A stretch of DNA of 10,229 nucleotides from Sphingomonadales bacterium (GTDB lineage Bacteria > Bacteroidota > Bacteroidia > UBA7662), in contig VHBD01000039.1 of assembly GCA_016872125.1 (NCBI GenBank), forward strand, positions 1-10,229, written 5' to 3'. The notes beneath the pieces were generated by a model. That model was given only the letters and a program-made list of their open reading frames with translations. It was not told the DNA's origin and did not search any database. Below, one piece after another: positions 1 through 6,127 of the stretch. The translations under genes and the position numbers were made by a program. Position 1 is the first letter of the stretch. Every line of letters begins with the position of its first letter.

Positions 1-594
1 ACCGATTTTGTGGCCAAGAACGATGACTTTACGAGTTTGGCTCGCAAATTAGCCGAGCATTGCATGGCTCATCATTTGACCAATGTGGAGGCCTTGTTGG
101 CGACCAACATGGATGGATTGGCTGTTTCGGATTTGTTAGTGGAATACACCGGTAAGATTGGTGAAAAGATTGGGGTGAACCGCGTCGAAGTTCTGGAGAG
201 CGAAGCTGTGGTCACCTATATTCATAGCAACGGCAAACTCGGTGTGTTGGTGGCTTTGAACCAGTCCTTGAACGAGTCCGTGACCGCAGCAGGGAAGGAT
301 GTGGCGATGCAAATCGCCGCCATGAGCCCTATCGCTGTGGACAAAGACGATGTGGATCCAACCGTCATCGAGAAGGAAATTGAAATCGGTAAAGATCAAG
401 CTAGGGCAGAAGGAAAGCCGGAGGCTATCCTCGAGAAAATCGCCCTTGGAAAGCTTAATAAATTCTACCAGGACAATACCCTGCTGAATCAGGCTTTCGT
501 GAAGGATAATTCGGTCAACATTGCTCAAATGCTGGGCAAGGTTTCGGCTGGTCTCACGGTGAAGGCCTTTCATCGCGTCGCCATCGGAGCCTAA
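1..594 (+). CDS. tsf: Elongation factor Ts, 3' part (5' end outside window)
   Basis: EF-Ts is the cytoplasmic guanine-nucleotide exchange factor that recycles EF-Tu-GDP during translation. The reading frame is open from the first base and begins with TDFVAKN, the conserved motif at the start of the EF-Ts core that contacts EF-Tu. The GTG at position 10 lies inside this motif (its Val), so it is not the start. About 80 N-terminal residues (the UBA-like domain and the linker) should lie upstream. The 197 residues present cover the dimerisation core and the C-terminal module, including EGKPEAILEKIALGKLNKFY and the following QAFVKDNS segment typical of the family. The frame ends at TAA. pyrH follows after 92 bases, the usual rpsB-tsf-pyrH order. 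Identification is secure, and the gene looks intact apart from the window edge. Confidence 0.97.
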   Translation, partial: TDFVAKNDDFTSLARKLAEHCMAHHLTNVEALLATNMDGLAVSDLLVEYTGKIGEKIGVNRVEVLESEAVVTYIHSNGKLGVLVALNQSLNESVTAAGKDVAMQIAAMSPIAVDKDDVDPTVIEKEIEIGKDQARAEGKPEAILEKIALGKLNKFYQDNTLLNQAFVKDNSVNIAQMLGKVSAGLTVKAFHRVAIGA

Positions 595-686
595 AACGCG
601 TATTGCCCGTTCCTCCAAGGAGAAATTGGGGGACGGTGGTGGAAATTGATGGAAATGGTTGGATTTTTGATAAACCTAATTCCTGA

Positions 687-1391
687 ATGAAATACAAGCG
701 CGTTCTCCTCAAATTAAGCGGCGAGGCCCTGATGGGCGATCAACAATTTGGCATTGACCAAACCGTGCTCGATCGTTATGCGGGGGAAATAGAAGCCTGT
801 GCCTTGCGGGGTGTTCAAATCGCCGTCGTTGTGGGGGGAGGCAATATCTTCAGAGGAGTGCAAGCCGAATCGGGCGGTATGGAAAGGGCCCAAGGCGACT
901 ACATGGGCATGTTAGCCACCATGATCAATAGCATGGCCCTGCAAGCCGCCCTCGAAAAGAAGGGGATCAGCACCCGGCTGCAATCGGCTATCAAAATGGA
1001 ACAAATCGCCGAACCTTTCATTCGTCGCAGGGCGGTACGTCACTTGGAGAAAGGCAGGGTGGTGATTTTCGGCGCTGGAACGGGTAACCCCTATTTCACT
1101 ACCGATACGGCGGCTTCCCTGCGGGCGGTCGAAATTCATGCCGATGCGATCCTCAAAGGAACACGGGTGGATGGGATTTACAACAAAGACCCGGAGAAGC
1201 ACACAGATGCGGTGCGTTACGAACGCCTTCAATACAGCGAGGCCCTGATTGGGAACCTGCAGGTTATGGACATGACCGCATTCGCTCTTTGCCAAGAAAA
1301 CCGTTTGCCTATCGTAGTTTTCGATATCAACAGACCCGGTAACCTGATGAAGGTCATCGAAGGGGAAGAGGTCGGAACCCTTGTAAGCTGA
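687..1391 (+). CDS. pyrH: Uridylate (UMP) kinase
   Basis: This is the bacterial UMP kinase, which phosphorylates UMP to UDP with ATP in de novo pyrimidine synthesis. It belongs to the amino-acid-kinase fold and acts as a cytoplasmic hexamer. The 234 residues match the family's usual length of about 235-240. Visible motifs are KLSGEAL (9-15, phosphate binding), VVGGGNIFRG (48-57), the GDYMGMLAT segment around Asp71 (UMP binding), GTGNPYFTTDTAA (131-143) and MDMTAFALC near the C-terminus. The ATG is chosen because MKYKRVLLKLSGEAL is the standard N-terminus; there is no obvious Shine-Dalgarno sequence, as is usual in Bacteroidota. It follows tsf in the conserved order. The next gene downstream is a wall hydrolase starting 4 bases after the TGA, not frr. 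I found no convincing promoter in the 92-base gap, so read-through from tsf is likely. Confidence 0.97.
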   Translation: MKYKRVLLKLSGEALMGDQQFGIDQTVLDRYAGEIEACALRGVQIAVVVGGGNIFRGVQAESGGMERAQGDYMGMLATMINSMALQAALEKKGISTRLQSAIKMEQIAEPFIRRRAVRHLEKGRVVIFGAGTGNPYFTTDTAASLRAVEIHADAILKGTRVDGIYNKDPEKHTDAVRYERLQYSEALIGNLQVMDMTAFALCQENRLPIVVFDINRPGNLMKVIEGEEVGTLVS

Positions 1392-1395
1392 GTGC

Positions 1396-2205
1396 ATGAC
1401 CCGTTGGTTATTCTGTTTGTTTTCTTGGGGGACTGCCTTTGCGGGTAGCCAAGACTCTCTGCAGAAAGCCTACATTCAACGTTACGGAGATTTGGCAAGG
1501 CAGCACATGGTCCTTCACCGTATTCCGGCCAGCATCACCATGGCACAGGCGCTGTTGGAATCTGCTGCAGGGACCAGCCCATTGGCTACCGAGGCGAACA
1601 ACCACTTTGGGATCAAATGCGGCAAGGGTTGGGTGGGGGACTCCATCCATGTGGATGATGATCTGCCTCAAGATTGTTTCCGCAAGTATACGCATCCGGA
1701 TTCATCGTATGCGGACCGCGTGGTCTTCTTGGCGCGGCCTCGGTACCGATTTCTTTTTGACAGTTTGTCGCCCACGGATTATAAAGCATGGGCCTACGGC
1801 TTGAAAAGGGCGGGGTATGCGACCGATACCCTGTATCCGCTGCGCCTGATCAATTTGATCGAAAGGTTGAATTTGCAAAACTTAGATCAGGAACCTCAGG
1901 AATATATAACATTAGATTTGGCCAAAGGAGGAGAAATCGCTCAGGTACCTATGCTGGAATCCAAAAATAACATTGATTTTGCTTGGCCACAAACGGCCTT
2001 GCAAAAAGCGGTGGACGAGGGCATCGTTTATGTGACTCAAGAAGGCGACGGACCGTTGACAGTCTCTCAGCAAACAGGGGTACCGCTATATAAATTACAG
2101 GCTTATAATCAATTGAACCTTAACGCCACATTGTTTCCGGCGGGGCGAGTGCTCGTGCTCAATCGCCATCGTTACCGCAAATTGCAAGAGACTTTGCTGA
2201 AATAG
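1396..2205 (+). CDS. Secreted N-acetylglucosaminidase (GH73/FlgJ-like) with C-terminal LysM
   Basis: This is a predicted peptidoglycan hydrolase cutting the glycan strand, exported by Sec. A short signal peptide (about 1-16, ending AFA) is followed by a glucosaminidase domain (about 22-165). It contains AQALLESAAGTSPLA, where Glu55 is the likely catalytic acid, and NNHFGIKC (68-75), both hallmarks of the family. The late stretch KAWAYGLKRAGYATD is also typical. A linker leads to one LysM-like domain (about 212-256, with TVSQQTGVPLYKLQAYNQL), which would bind peptidoglycan. The protein is 269 residues. The ATG lies 4 bases after the pyrH stop, so transcription with pyrH and translational coupling are likely. 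It is convergent with gmhA. Muramidase rather than glucosaminidase specificity cannot be excluded; hydrolase identity is secure, exact bond cleaved is inferred. Confidence 0.9.
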   Translation: MTRWLFCLFSWGTAFAGSQDSLQKAYIQRYGDLARQHMVLHRIPASITMAQALLESAAGTSPLATEANNHFGIKCGKGWVGDSIHVDDDLPQDCFRKYTHPDSSYADRVVFLARPRYRFLFDSLSPTDYKAWAYGLKRAGYATDTLYPLRLINLIERLNLQNLDQEPQEYITLDLAKGGEIAQVPMLESKNNIDFAWPQTALQKAVDEGIVYVTQEGDGPLTVSQQTGVPLYKLQAYNQLNLNATLFPAGRVLVLNRHRYRKLQETLLK

Positions 2206-2223
2206 CCTTTTGTAAACGAAGGC
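2205..2223. terminator. Small hairpin between convergent genes, possible shared terminator
   Basis: GCCTT (2205-2209) and AAGGC (2219-2223) form a 5-bp stem, with one possible extra G-T pair, around a 9-base loop. The first arm overlaps the last base of the hydrolase stop codon. The hairpin sits in the 27-base gap between the convergent hydrolase and gmhA genes. No long T tract follows on either strand, so intrinsic termination would be weak; the call rests mainly on position. Confidence 0.3.
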
Positions 2224-2232
2224 ACCAACAGT

Positions 2233-2811
2233 CTAAGAAAGTTTGAGCCGGTATTCGATCAAGGCAATCCAAAGGTGGATGATGCGGATATGAAATTCCT
2301 GGGCTCGGTCGGCATAACCTTCGGTTGGAACTAACAAACAGAGATCGGCATGCGAAGGCAACGAACCGCCATTGCCCGCGCTGAGGCCGATGACCCGGAG
2401 GTTGAGAGAGCGAGCCTTGTGGCAGGCTTTGAGAATATTGGGGGAATTGCCTGAAGTACTGATGGCGATGAGCACATCCCCGAATTGGCCTAGGGCCTCA
2501 ATCCCTCTTTCGAAGACGGCATCGTAACCCATATCGTTCGCGGCGCAGGTCAGGAACCCCGGATCGCTAAGGGCAATGGCGGCCAATGCTCTGCGATTCG
2601 AACGGTAACGCCCGCTCAGCTCTTCGGCCAGGTGCATGGCATCGCTCATGCTGCCGCCGTTTCCGCAACAAATTATTTTGTGACCCGCTTCCAAGGCCTC
2701 TGCCATGACCTTGGCGGCTTCTTCGATGCCTTCCATTAACCCCTGGTCGCCGTAGAAGTCCAGTTCCAGGCGGCGCATCTGCTCGATCTCGTTACGCAAC
2801 ACAGGGTTCAT
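2233..2811 (-). CDS. gmhA: Sedoheptulose-7-phosphate isomerase (SIS domain)
   Basis: GmhA converts sedoheptulose 7-phosphate to glycero-manno-heptose 7-phosphate, the first step to the ADP-heptose used in LPS core (or to GDP-heptose for surface glycans). It is a cytoplasmic, zinc-dependent tetramer. The 192 residues match the family length. Visible motifs are the phosphate-binding CGNGGSMSDAMH (49-60), EELSGRYR (63-70), the second phosphate loop SISTSGNS-type segment AISTSGNSPN (116-125), and GYADRAQEFHIRIIH (165-179). The zinc ligands known from the E. coli enzyme correspond to His60, Glu64, Gln171 and His179, all present. The start ATG overlaps the dsbD stop by 4 bases (ATGA), so translation is probably coupled. 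The other heptose-pathway genes (hldE, gmhB) are not in the window. Identification is strong; the close relative DiaA lacks this zinc-site set. Confidence 0.93.
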   Translation of the reverse strand: MNPVLRNEIEQMRRLELDFYGDQGLMEGIEEAAKVMAEALEAGHKIICCGNGGSMSDAMHLAEELSGRYRSNRRALAAIALSDPGFLTCAANDMGYDAVFERGIEALGQFGDVLIAISTSGNSPNILKACHKARSLNLRVIGLSAGNGGSLPSHADLCLLVPTEGYADRAQEFHIRIIHLWIALIEYRLKLS

Positions 2812-4907
2812 GGTTGCTTTCCTTGACGAAATGCGTTGATGCCTTGGTCCAAGAAACGACGAAATTTCTCCGGTTCTGGATCGTAGGCGGCATGAGGGAC
2901 CAATGAATTTTCCTCATGATCCAGGAGCAGGTAGTACGGCTGGGAATTGGTGCCGTAGCGGGTGGCTTGCAAATCGGAGCATTTGGAGCCTAATCGGTCG
3001 ATCCACTTGCCGCTGAACGTCGAACGGTATTGTTCCGAAGCAGGAAGGGCGGTTTTGTCATCCACGTACAGAGAAACCAGGACCACATCATCCCGCAGGC
3101 GCTGAAGGATATCGGGCAGGGACCATACGGTAGCCTCCATTTTGCGGCAATTCACGCAGCTATGCCCGGTAAAATCCAACATGACCGGCTTGTTCACGGT
3201 ACGGGCATAAGCCATGGCCTCGTCCAAATCAAAGAAACAGGTCAGCCCGTGTGGTCCATGCAGGATATCGCTGTATTTGCGCTTTGGGGTGGAGCCATCG
3301 ACCTCGTCGGCCTGCGGGTTCTCTCCCATCTGCGGGGTCCCTCCCATCACAAAGTCCTGGGTCGCCATCGGTGGCAAGAAAGCATTGACAGCATGCAACG
3401 GGGCACCCCACAACCCGGGGATCAGGTACAGCGTGAACGATAGTGCACCCAGGGCAAAGGACATGCGGACCAACCCAAGGTAGGGCAATGGGCTGTCATG
3501 GGCAAAGCGGATCATGCCGAGCAAATAAAGGGTGAGCAGCGTGAAAAGTCCAATCCACAACACCAGAAAAATTTCACGATCAAGCAACCCCCAATGGTAG
3601 GCCAAATCCACGTTGCTCAAGAATTTGAGGGCAAAGGCAAGTTCCAAAAATCCTAACACTACTTTGACGGAATTCATCCAGGAACCAGACTTGGGCAATT
3701 GCTGCAGCCACTTGGGGAAGATCGCAAAAAGTGTGAATGGCAATGCCAAAGCCAACGAAAATCCGAGCATTCCAATGGCAGGCCCCATAAGGGCTCCCTG
3801 AACGGCCGCTTCCACCAAGAGGGTCCCGATGATGGGGCCCGTGCACGAAAACGAAACCAAAGCCAATGTAAATGCCATGAAGAAAATGCCTGCCCAGCCT
3901 CCACGATCCGCTTGACGATCGGCACGGTTCGTCCACGACGAAGGAAGGGTGATTTCAAAGGCCCCCAAAAAAGAGAAGCCAAAGACCAAGAGCATCACGA
4001 AGAAGGCCAGGTTGAAATACAGGTTGGAGGCCATATCGTTAAGCGCATCCGATCCAAAAACCAGGGTAACCCCCATCCCCAGACTCACGTAGATCACCAC
4101 AATGCTCAGCCCGTATCCCAGAGCCTTGAAGAGGGCGGAGCCTGCGGTACTGGATTGCTTGGTGAAATACGAAACCGTCAAAGGAATCATCGGAAAAACA
4201 CAGGGCGTAAGCAAGGCGAGCAGTCCCCCTGCAAAACCAGCCAGAAACAAAGCCAGCCATCCCATGCCCCCGGTACGTTCTTGGGGTTCTGAGCGGCTTA
4301 ATTTGGAATCTGAACGACCTGCATTGGAATCAGCATTGCCTGGAGAGCCGGGGGCATTTTCCTGGGTTGGGCTGTTGGCTACGGTAGAATCTGGATTCTG
4401 TGTTGCGAACCCTTTCAAGTCCCATTTCATTTCCCTTTCCTGCGGGGCCAGGCATTGATGATCATCGCAGGCCATGTAATAGACGGATCCCTTGACGGAT
4501 CCTTGCCCAGAGCGTATGCGCACCTCTTGCGCGAAGAGGGCTTGCCCGTCAAAGGAGCGCACCAACAGGCCGTCAAAGAGCGGGGCGGCTTCTTGGTGCA
4601 CTTTGGATAATTCTTTCACAGGCCCTACAGCTTGCATGCCGGCCGGGAAGGTGAATTGGAAGACCGTAGGCTCCGGTCCGAATTGGTCCGGTCCGAATTT
4701 CATGAACTGCGAATACAAATGCCAACCTTTGTCGATGCGGGCATTGATCAGCAGCCTGGCGGTGCTGTCGTTGACTGCCTTGTAGCTCCAGGTCCAACGC
4801 ACCGGATCCAAGATTTGACCTTGAACGGACAATGCGCCCATCATGCATAACACTACCAAAGCGCCCCATACAGCGCCAAGGTATTTCTTGGGAAGGTTTA
4901 AATTCAT
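2808..4907 (-). CDS. dsbD: DsbD-like thiol:disulfide interchange protein (transmembrane electron carrier)
   Basis: DsbD-type proteins carry reducing equivalents from cytoplasmic thioredoxin across the inner membrane to periplasmic thiol proteins (disulfide isomerases, cytochrome c maturation). All three modules are present in 699 residues. A signal segment (about 8-30) precedes the N-terminal DsbD-alpha domain (about 31-165), with redox cysteines Cys147 and Cys152 in MACDDHQC. A polar Ser/Asn/Pro-rich linker (about 166-213) leads to eight predicted membrane spans with Cys236 (LTPCVFPMIP) and Cys355 (FSCTGPIIG). A thioredoxin-like C-terminal domain carries Cys584-Val-Asn-Cys587. The ATG at 4907 is preferred over one at 4949. 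It places a good signal peptide at the N-terminus and leaves a 7-base gap after the upstream VOC gene, whereas the longer form would overlap that gene by 35 bases. gmhA overlaps its stop. All redox cysteines are present, so it should be active. Confidence 0.94.
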   Translation of the reverse strand: MNLNLPKKYLGAVWGALVVLCMMGALSVQGQILDPVRWTWSYKAVNDSTARLLINARIDKGWHLYSQFMKFGPDQFGPEPTVFQFTFPAGMQAVGPVKELSKVHQEAAPLFDGLLVRSFDGQALFAQEVRIRSGQGSVKGSVYYMACDDHQCLAPQEREMKWDLKGFATQNPDSTVANSPTQENAPGSPGNADSNAGRSDSKLSRSEPQERTGGMGWLALFLAGFAGGLLALLTPCVFPMIPLTVSYFTKQSSTAGSALFKALGYGLSIVVIYVSLGMGVTLVFGSDALNDMASNLYFNLAFFVMLLVFGFSFLGAFEITLPSSWTNRADRQADRGGWAGIFFMAFTLALVSFSCTGPIIGTLLVEAAVQGALMGPAIGMLGFSLALALPFTLFAIFPKWLQQLPKSGSWMNSVKVVLGFLELAFALKFLSNVDLAYHWGLLDREIFLVLWIGLFTLLTLYLLGMIRFAHDSPLPYLGLVRMSFALGALSFTLYLIPGLWGAPLHAVNAFLPPMATQDFVMGGTPQMGENPQADEVDGSTPKRKYSDILHGPHGLTCFFDLDEAMAYARTVNKPVMLDFTGHSCVNCRKMEATVWSLPDILQRLRDDVVLVSLYVDDKTALPASEQYRSTFSGKWIDRLGSKCSDLQATRYGTNSQPYYLLLDHEENSLVPHAAYDPEPEKFRRFLDQGINAFRQGKQP
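4673..4699. repeat. Short in-frame tandem duplication inside dsbD
   Basis: The 12-mer CCGGTCCGAATT occurs at 4673-4684 and again at 4688-4699, a 15-base period. On the coding strand this gives two successive Phe-Gly-Pro units (FGPDQ, FGPEP) in the N-terminal periplasmic domain. It looks like a small in-frame duplication or a chance repeat; no regulatory role is suggested. Confidence 0.55.
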
Positions 4908-4914
4908 GGCGATA

Positions 4915-5304
4915 TTATTTGTCCCAATGACCCGATTCCACCACCTCAATTAAGTTCCCGTCCGGGTCCTCCATCCTAAAAAATTTCTTGTTGTTATCGT
5001 AATGACCTTCGGATAACAACGGATATTCGCTATCTTTCAATTCTTCCAGATTGTTTTCAAATTCCCCGGGGCTGCATTCCACACTGATGAATTGGTTCAC
5101 AAATTCAGCATCCGAGCTTCCTGGAAATTCTTGACCGCTCTTGAGTTGATGGCAATACAAGAGGGTAGAGCCCGCCTCAAAAATGGCATGTTTGTCCTTG
5201 ATGTAGGAAAGGGTGGGAAAGGCACACAGATCTTGGTAAAACGCAAGGCTTTTGCGCAGATTGCGGGATTTAAGGTGAATTTCGCGAATGCAGGAAAATT
5301 GCAT
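4915..5304 (-). CDS. VOC (glyoxalase/bleomycin-resistance fold) family protein
   Basis: This 129-residue cytoplasmic protein has the vicinal-oxygen-chelate fold of two beta-alpha-beta-beta-beta modules. It opens with REIHLKSRNLRKSLAFYQDL, the usual first strand, helix and FY motif. It closes with RMEDPDGNLIEVVE (about 110-123), the classic final strand. His10 and Glu120 sit where metal ligands normally lie; Gln71 occupies a third likely position. Its substrate cannot be told: the superfamily covers lactoylglutathione lyases, dioxygenases, antibiotic-binding proteins and metal-free members. It has four cysteines (5, 27, 51, 77) and no signal peptide. It is the first gene of a probable operon with dsbD 7 bases downstream and then gmhA. 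The weak divergent promoter candidate at 5386-5354 could drive all three. Confidence 0.85.
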   Translation of the reverse strand: MQFSCIREIHLKSRNLRKSLAFYQDLCAFPTLSYIKDKHAIFEAGSTLLYCHQLKSGQEFPGSSDAEFVNQFISVECSPGEFENNLEELKDSEYPLLSEGHYDNNKKFFRMEDPDGNLIEVVESGHWDK

Positions 5305-5330
5305 AAAGGGGGGTTTCTTGGTCAGCAGGT

Positions 5331-5346
5331 CCCGGTCTTAACCGGG
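5331..5346. promoter_or_regulatory. Perfect inverted repeat between divergent genes (operator or 5' leader stem-loop)
   Basis: CCCGGT (5331-5336) and ACCGGG (5341-5346) form a perfect 6-bp GC-rich stem around the loop CTTA. The repeat lies just outside the -33-like box of the rightward promoter and just downstream of the -7-like box of the leftward candidate. It would therefore be at or very near the 5' end of the VOC-dsbD-gmhA mRNA. It could stabilise that mRNA, impede translation, or be a protein-binding site. Its presence is certain; its function is inferred. Confidence 0.45.
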
Positions 5347-5347
5347 C

Positions 5348-5380
5348 TTTGGGTAAAGATAGGAAAGACAAGTATTTTTG
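5348..5380 (+). promoter_or_regulatory. Bacteroidota-type promoter for the outer-membrane protein gene
   Basis: TTTG at 5348-5351 and TATTTTTG at 5373-5380 exactly match the Bacteroidota consensus for the primary sigma factor (TTG-type -33 box and TAnnTTTG -7 box), with 21 bases between them, within the accepted range. The -7 box ends 17 bases before the ATG at 5398, leaving a short leader with no Shine-Dalgarno sequence. This is the best promoter match I found in the window. Confidence 0.65.
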
Positions 5381-5386
5381 GAGAAA
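5354..5386 (-). promoter_or_regulatory. Candidate divergent promoter for the VOC-dsbD-gmhA operon
   Basis: On the minus strand, TTTC (5386-5383) and TATCTTTA (5361-5354) are separated by 21 bases, each with one mismatch to the Bacteroidota TTTG and TAnnTTTG boxes. It overlaps the rightward promoter almost completely, so the two would compete for RNA polymerase. A transcript from here would begin close to the 5331-5346 stem-loop. Support is limited to motif likeness and position. Confidence 0.35.
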
Positions 5387-5397
5387 TCTGTTGCTCT

Positions 5398-6099
5398 ATG
5401 CGCTTGCTCCCTACTCTCCTTCTCCTGGCGACGCTCACCGTGTCAGGGCCCGTACAAGCACAAAACACGGACCTGGATCGATACACATCGGCGAAGGGCC
5501 AGCAGCGAAGAGCGCGTTCCTCTTCAAACCAGGGTGATGGGGGGTATGGTTGGTCGGAGAGGCATCCTGAATTCATGCAGGAATTAACCACCGGGATCTA
5601 CATGTACCAATTACCCTATGATCCCACAAATTTGTACAATGTGCCCCCACAGATTTTGTTGCAGGGCTTCAATTATATACCCAGGTATGCCTTCTGGACC
5701 AAAGGGGATCTCTTGTCGTTGACCGCGGGGTCTAACCTGGGCCTTGCCCTACAATTAAGCAATTTGGGTTCGGTTTTTATGATCAATGCGCCCCTGAGTT
5801 TGGAGTTGAACCTTGGAAGGGGAAGCATGGCGGATAATGATGACCCGGTCGGGGTGTATGCAGGGCTGGGGGTGGAATACAATTTTGTAAACGATTTGTT
5901 GCCCAAAGTGTATTTGGATGCCAACGGTAATTTGATCGAAACGGTGAATAACCTTAGCCAATGGGGTTTGCAATGGACGGCCGGAATCCGTGTCAGGGTT
6001 GCGGGCCGACCCTATGTTCTTCGAATTTCTCGTACCTTGGGCACTCCCTCGCAGAAGGTAACTATAACCCATTTGGGATTTGGGGTAAGCATGTTCTAA
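5398..6099 (+). CDS. Exported protein, probable small outer-membrane beta-barrel, function unknown
   Basis: The product is 233 residues with a clear Sec signal peptide: MR, a Leu-rich core, then a PVQA cleavage site before Gln22. The mature part starts with a polar, Arg/Ser/Gly-rich stretch (about 22-55). It continues with alternating, aromatic and Gly-rich strands (for example VYAGLGVEYNFV, WTAGIRVRVAG, THLGFGVSMF) and ends in Phe, all typical of small outer-membrane barrels. I do not recognise a named family. The ATG at 5398 is chosen because the signal peptide begins there and a good promoter ends 17 bases upstream. The same frame is open further upstream, but that part overlaps the VOC gene on the other strand. 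The glycosyltransferase gene starts 28 bases downstream and is probably cotranscribed. A non-barrel periplasmic protein is possible. Confidence 0.8.
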   Translation: MRLLPTLLLLATLTVSGPVQAQNTDLDRYTSAKGQQRRARSSSNQGDGGYGWSERHPEFMQELTTGIYMYQLPYDPTNLYNVPPQILLQGFNYIPRYAFWTKGDLLSLTAGSNLGLALQLSNLGSVFMINAPLSLELNLGRGSMADNDDPVGVYAGLGVEYNFVNDLLPKVYLDANGNLIETVNNLSQWGLQWTAGIRVRVAGRPYVLRISRTLGTPSQKVTITHLGFGVSMF

Positions 6100-6127
6100 G
6101 TCCCGCATCGCTGGTCTGCGTATTCCA

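Noticed and set aside
136..618. A 160-codon open frame on the minus strand over tsf
   Set aside because: It is the complement of a clear EF-Ts coding region and has no recognisable domain; a codon-bias shadow.
646..669. Possible promoter before pyrH (TTG and GATTTTTG)
   Set aside because: The two boxes are only 13 bases apart, too close for the Bacteroidota promoter layout, and the -7-like box lacks its first T.
3699..4292. A 197-codon open frame on the plus strand within dsbD
   Set aside because: It is antisense to a well-conserved DsbD coding region, has a Lys/Arg/Gln-rich composition unlike a folded protein, and shows no start signals.
4908..4949. Longer DsbD start at 4949 (14 extra residues)
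   Set aside because: It would overlap the VOC gene by 35 bases and put polar residues before the signal segment; the ATG at 4907 fits better.
5092..5397. Upstream extension of the membrane protein frame to a start at 5092
   Set aside because: It would overlap the VOC gene on the other strand, lie upstream of the promoter at 5348-5380, and bury the signal peptide inside the protein.
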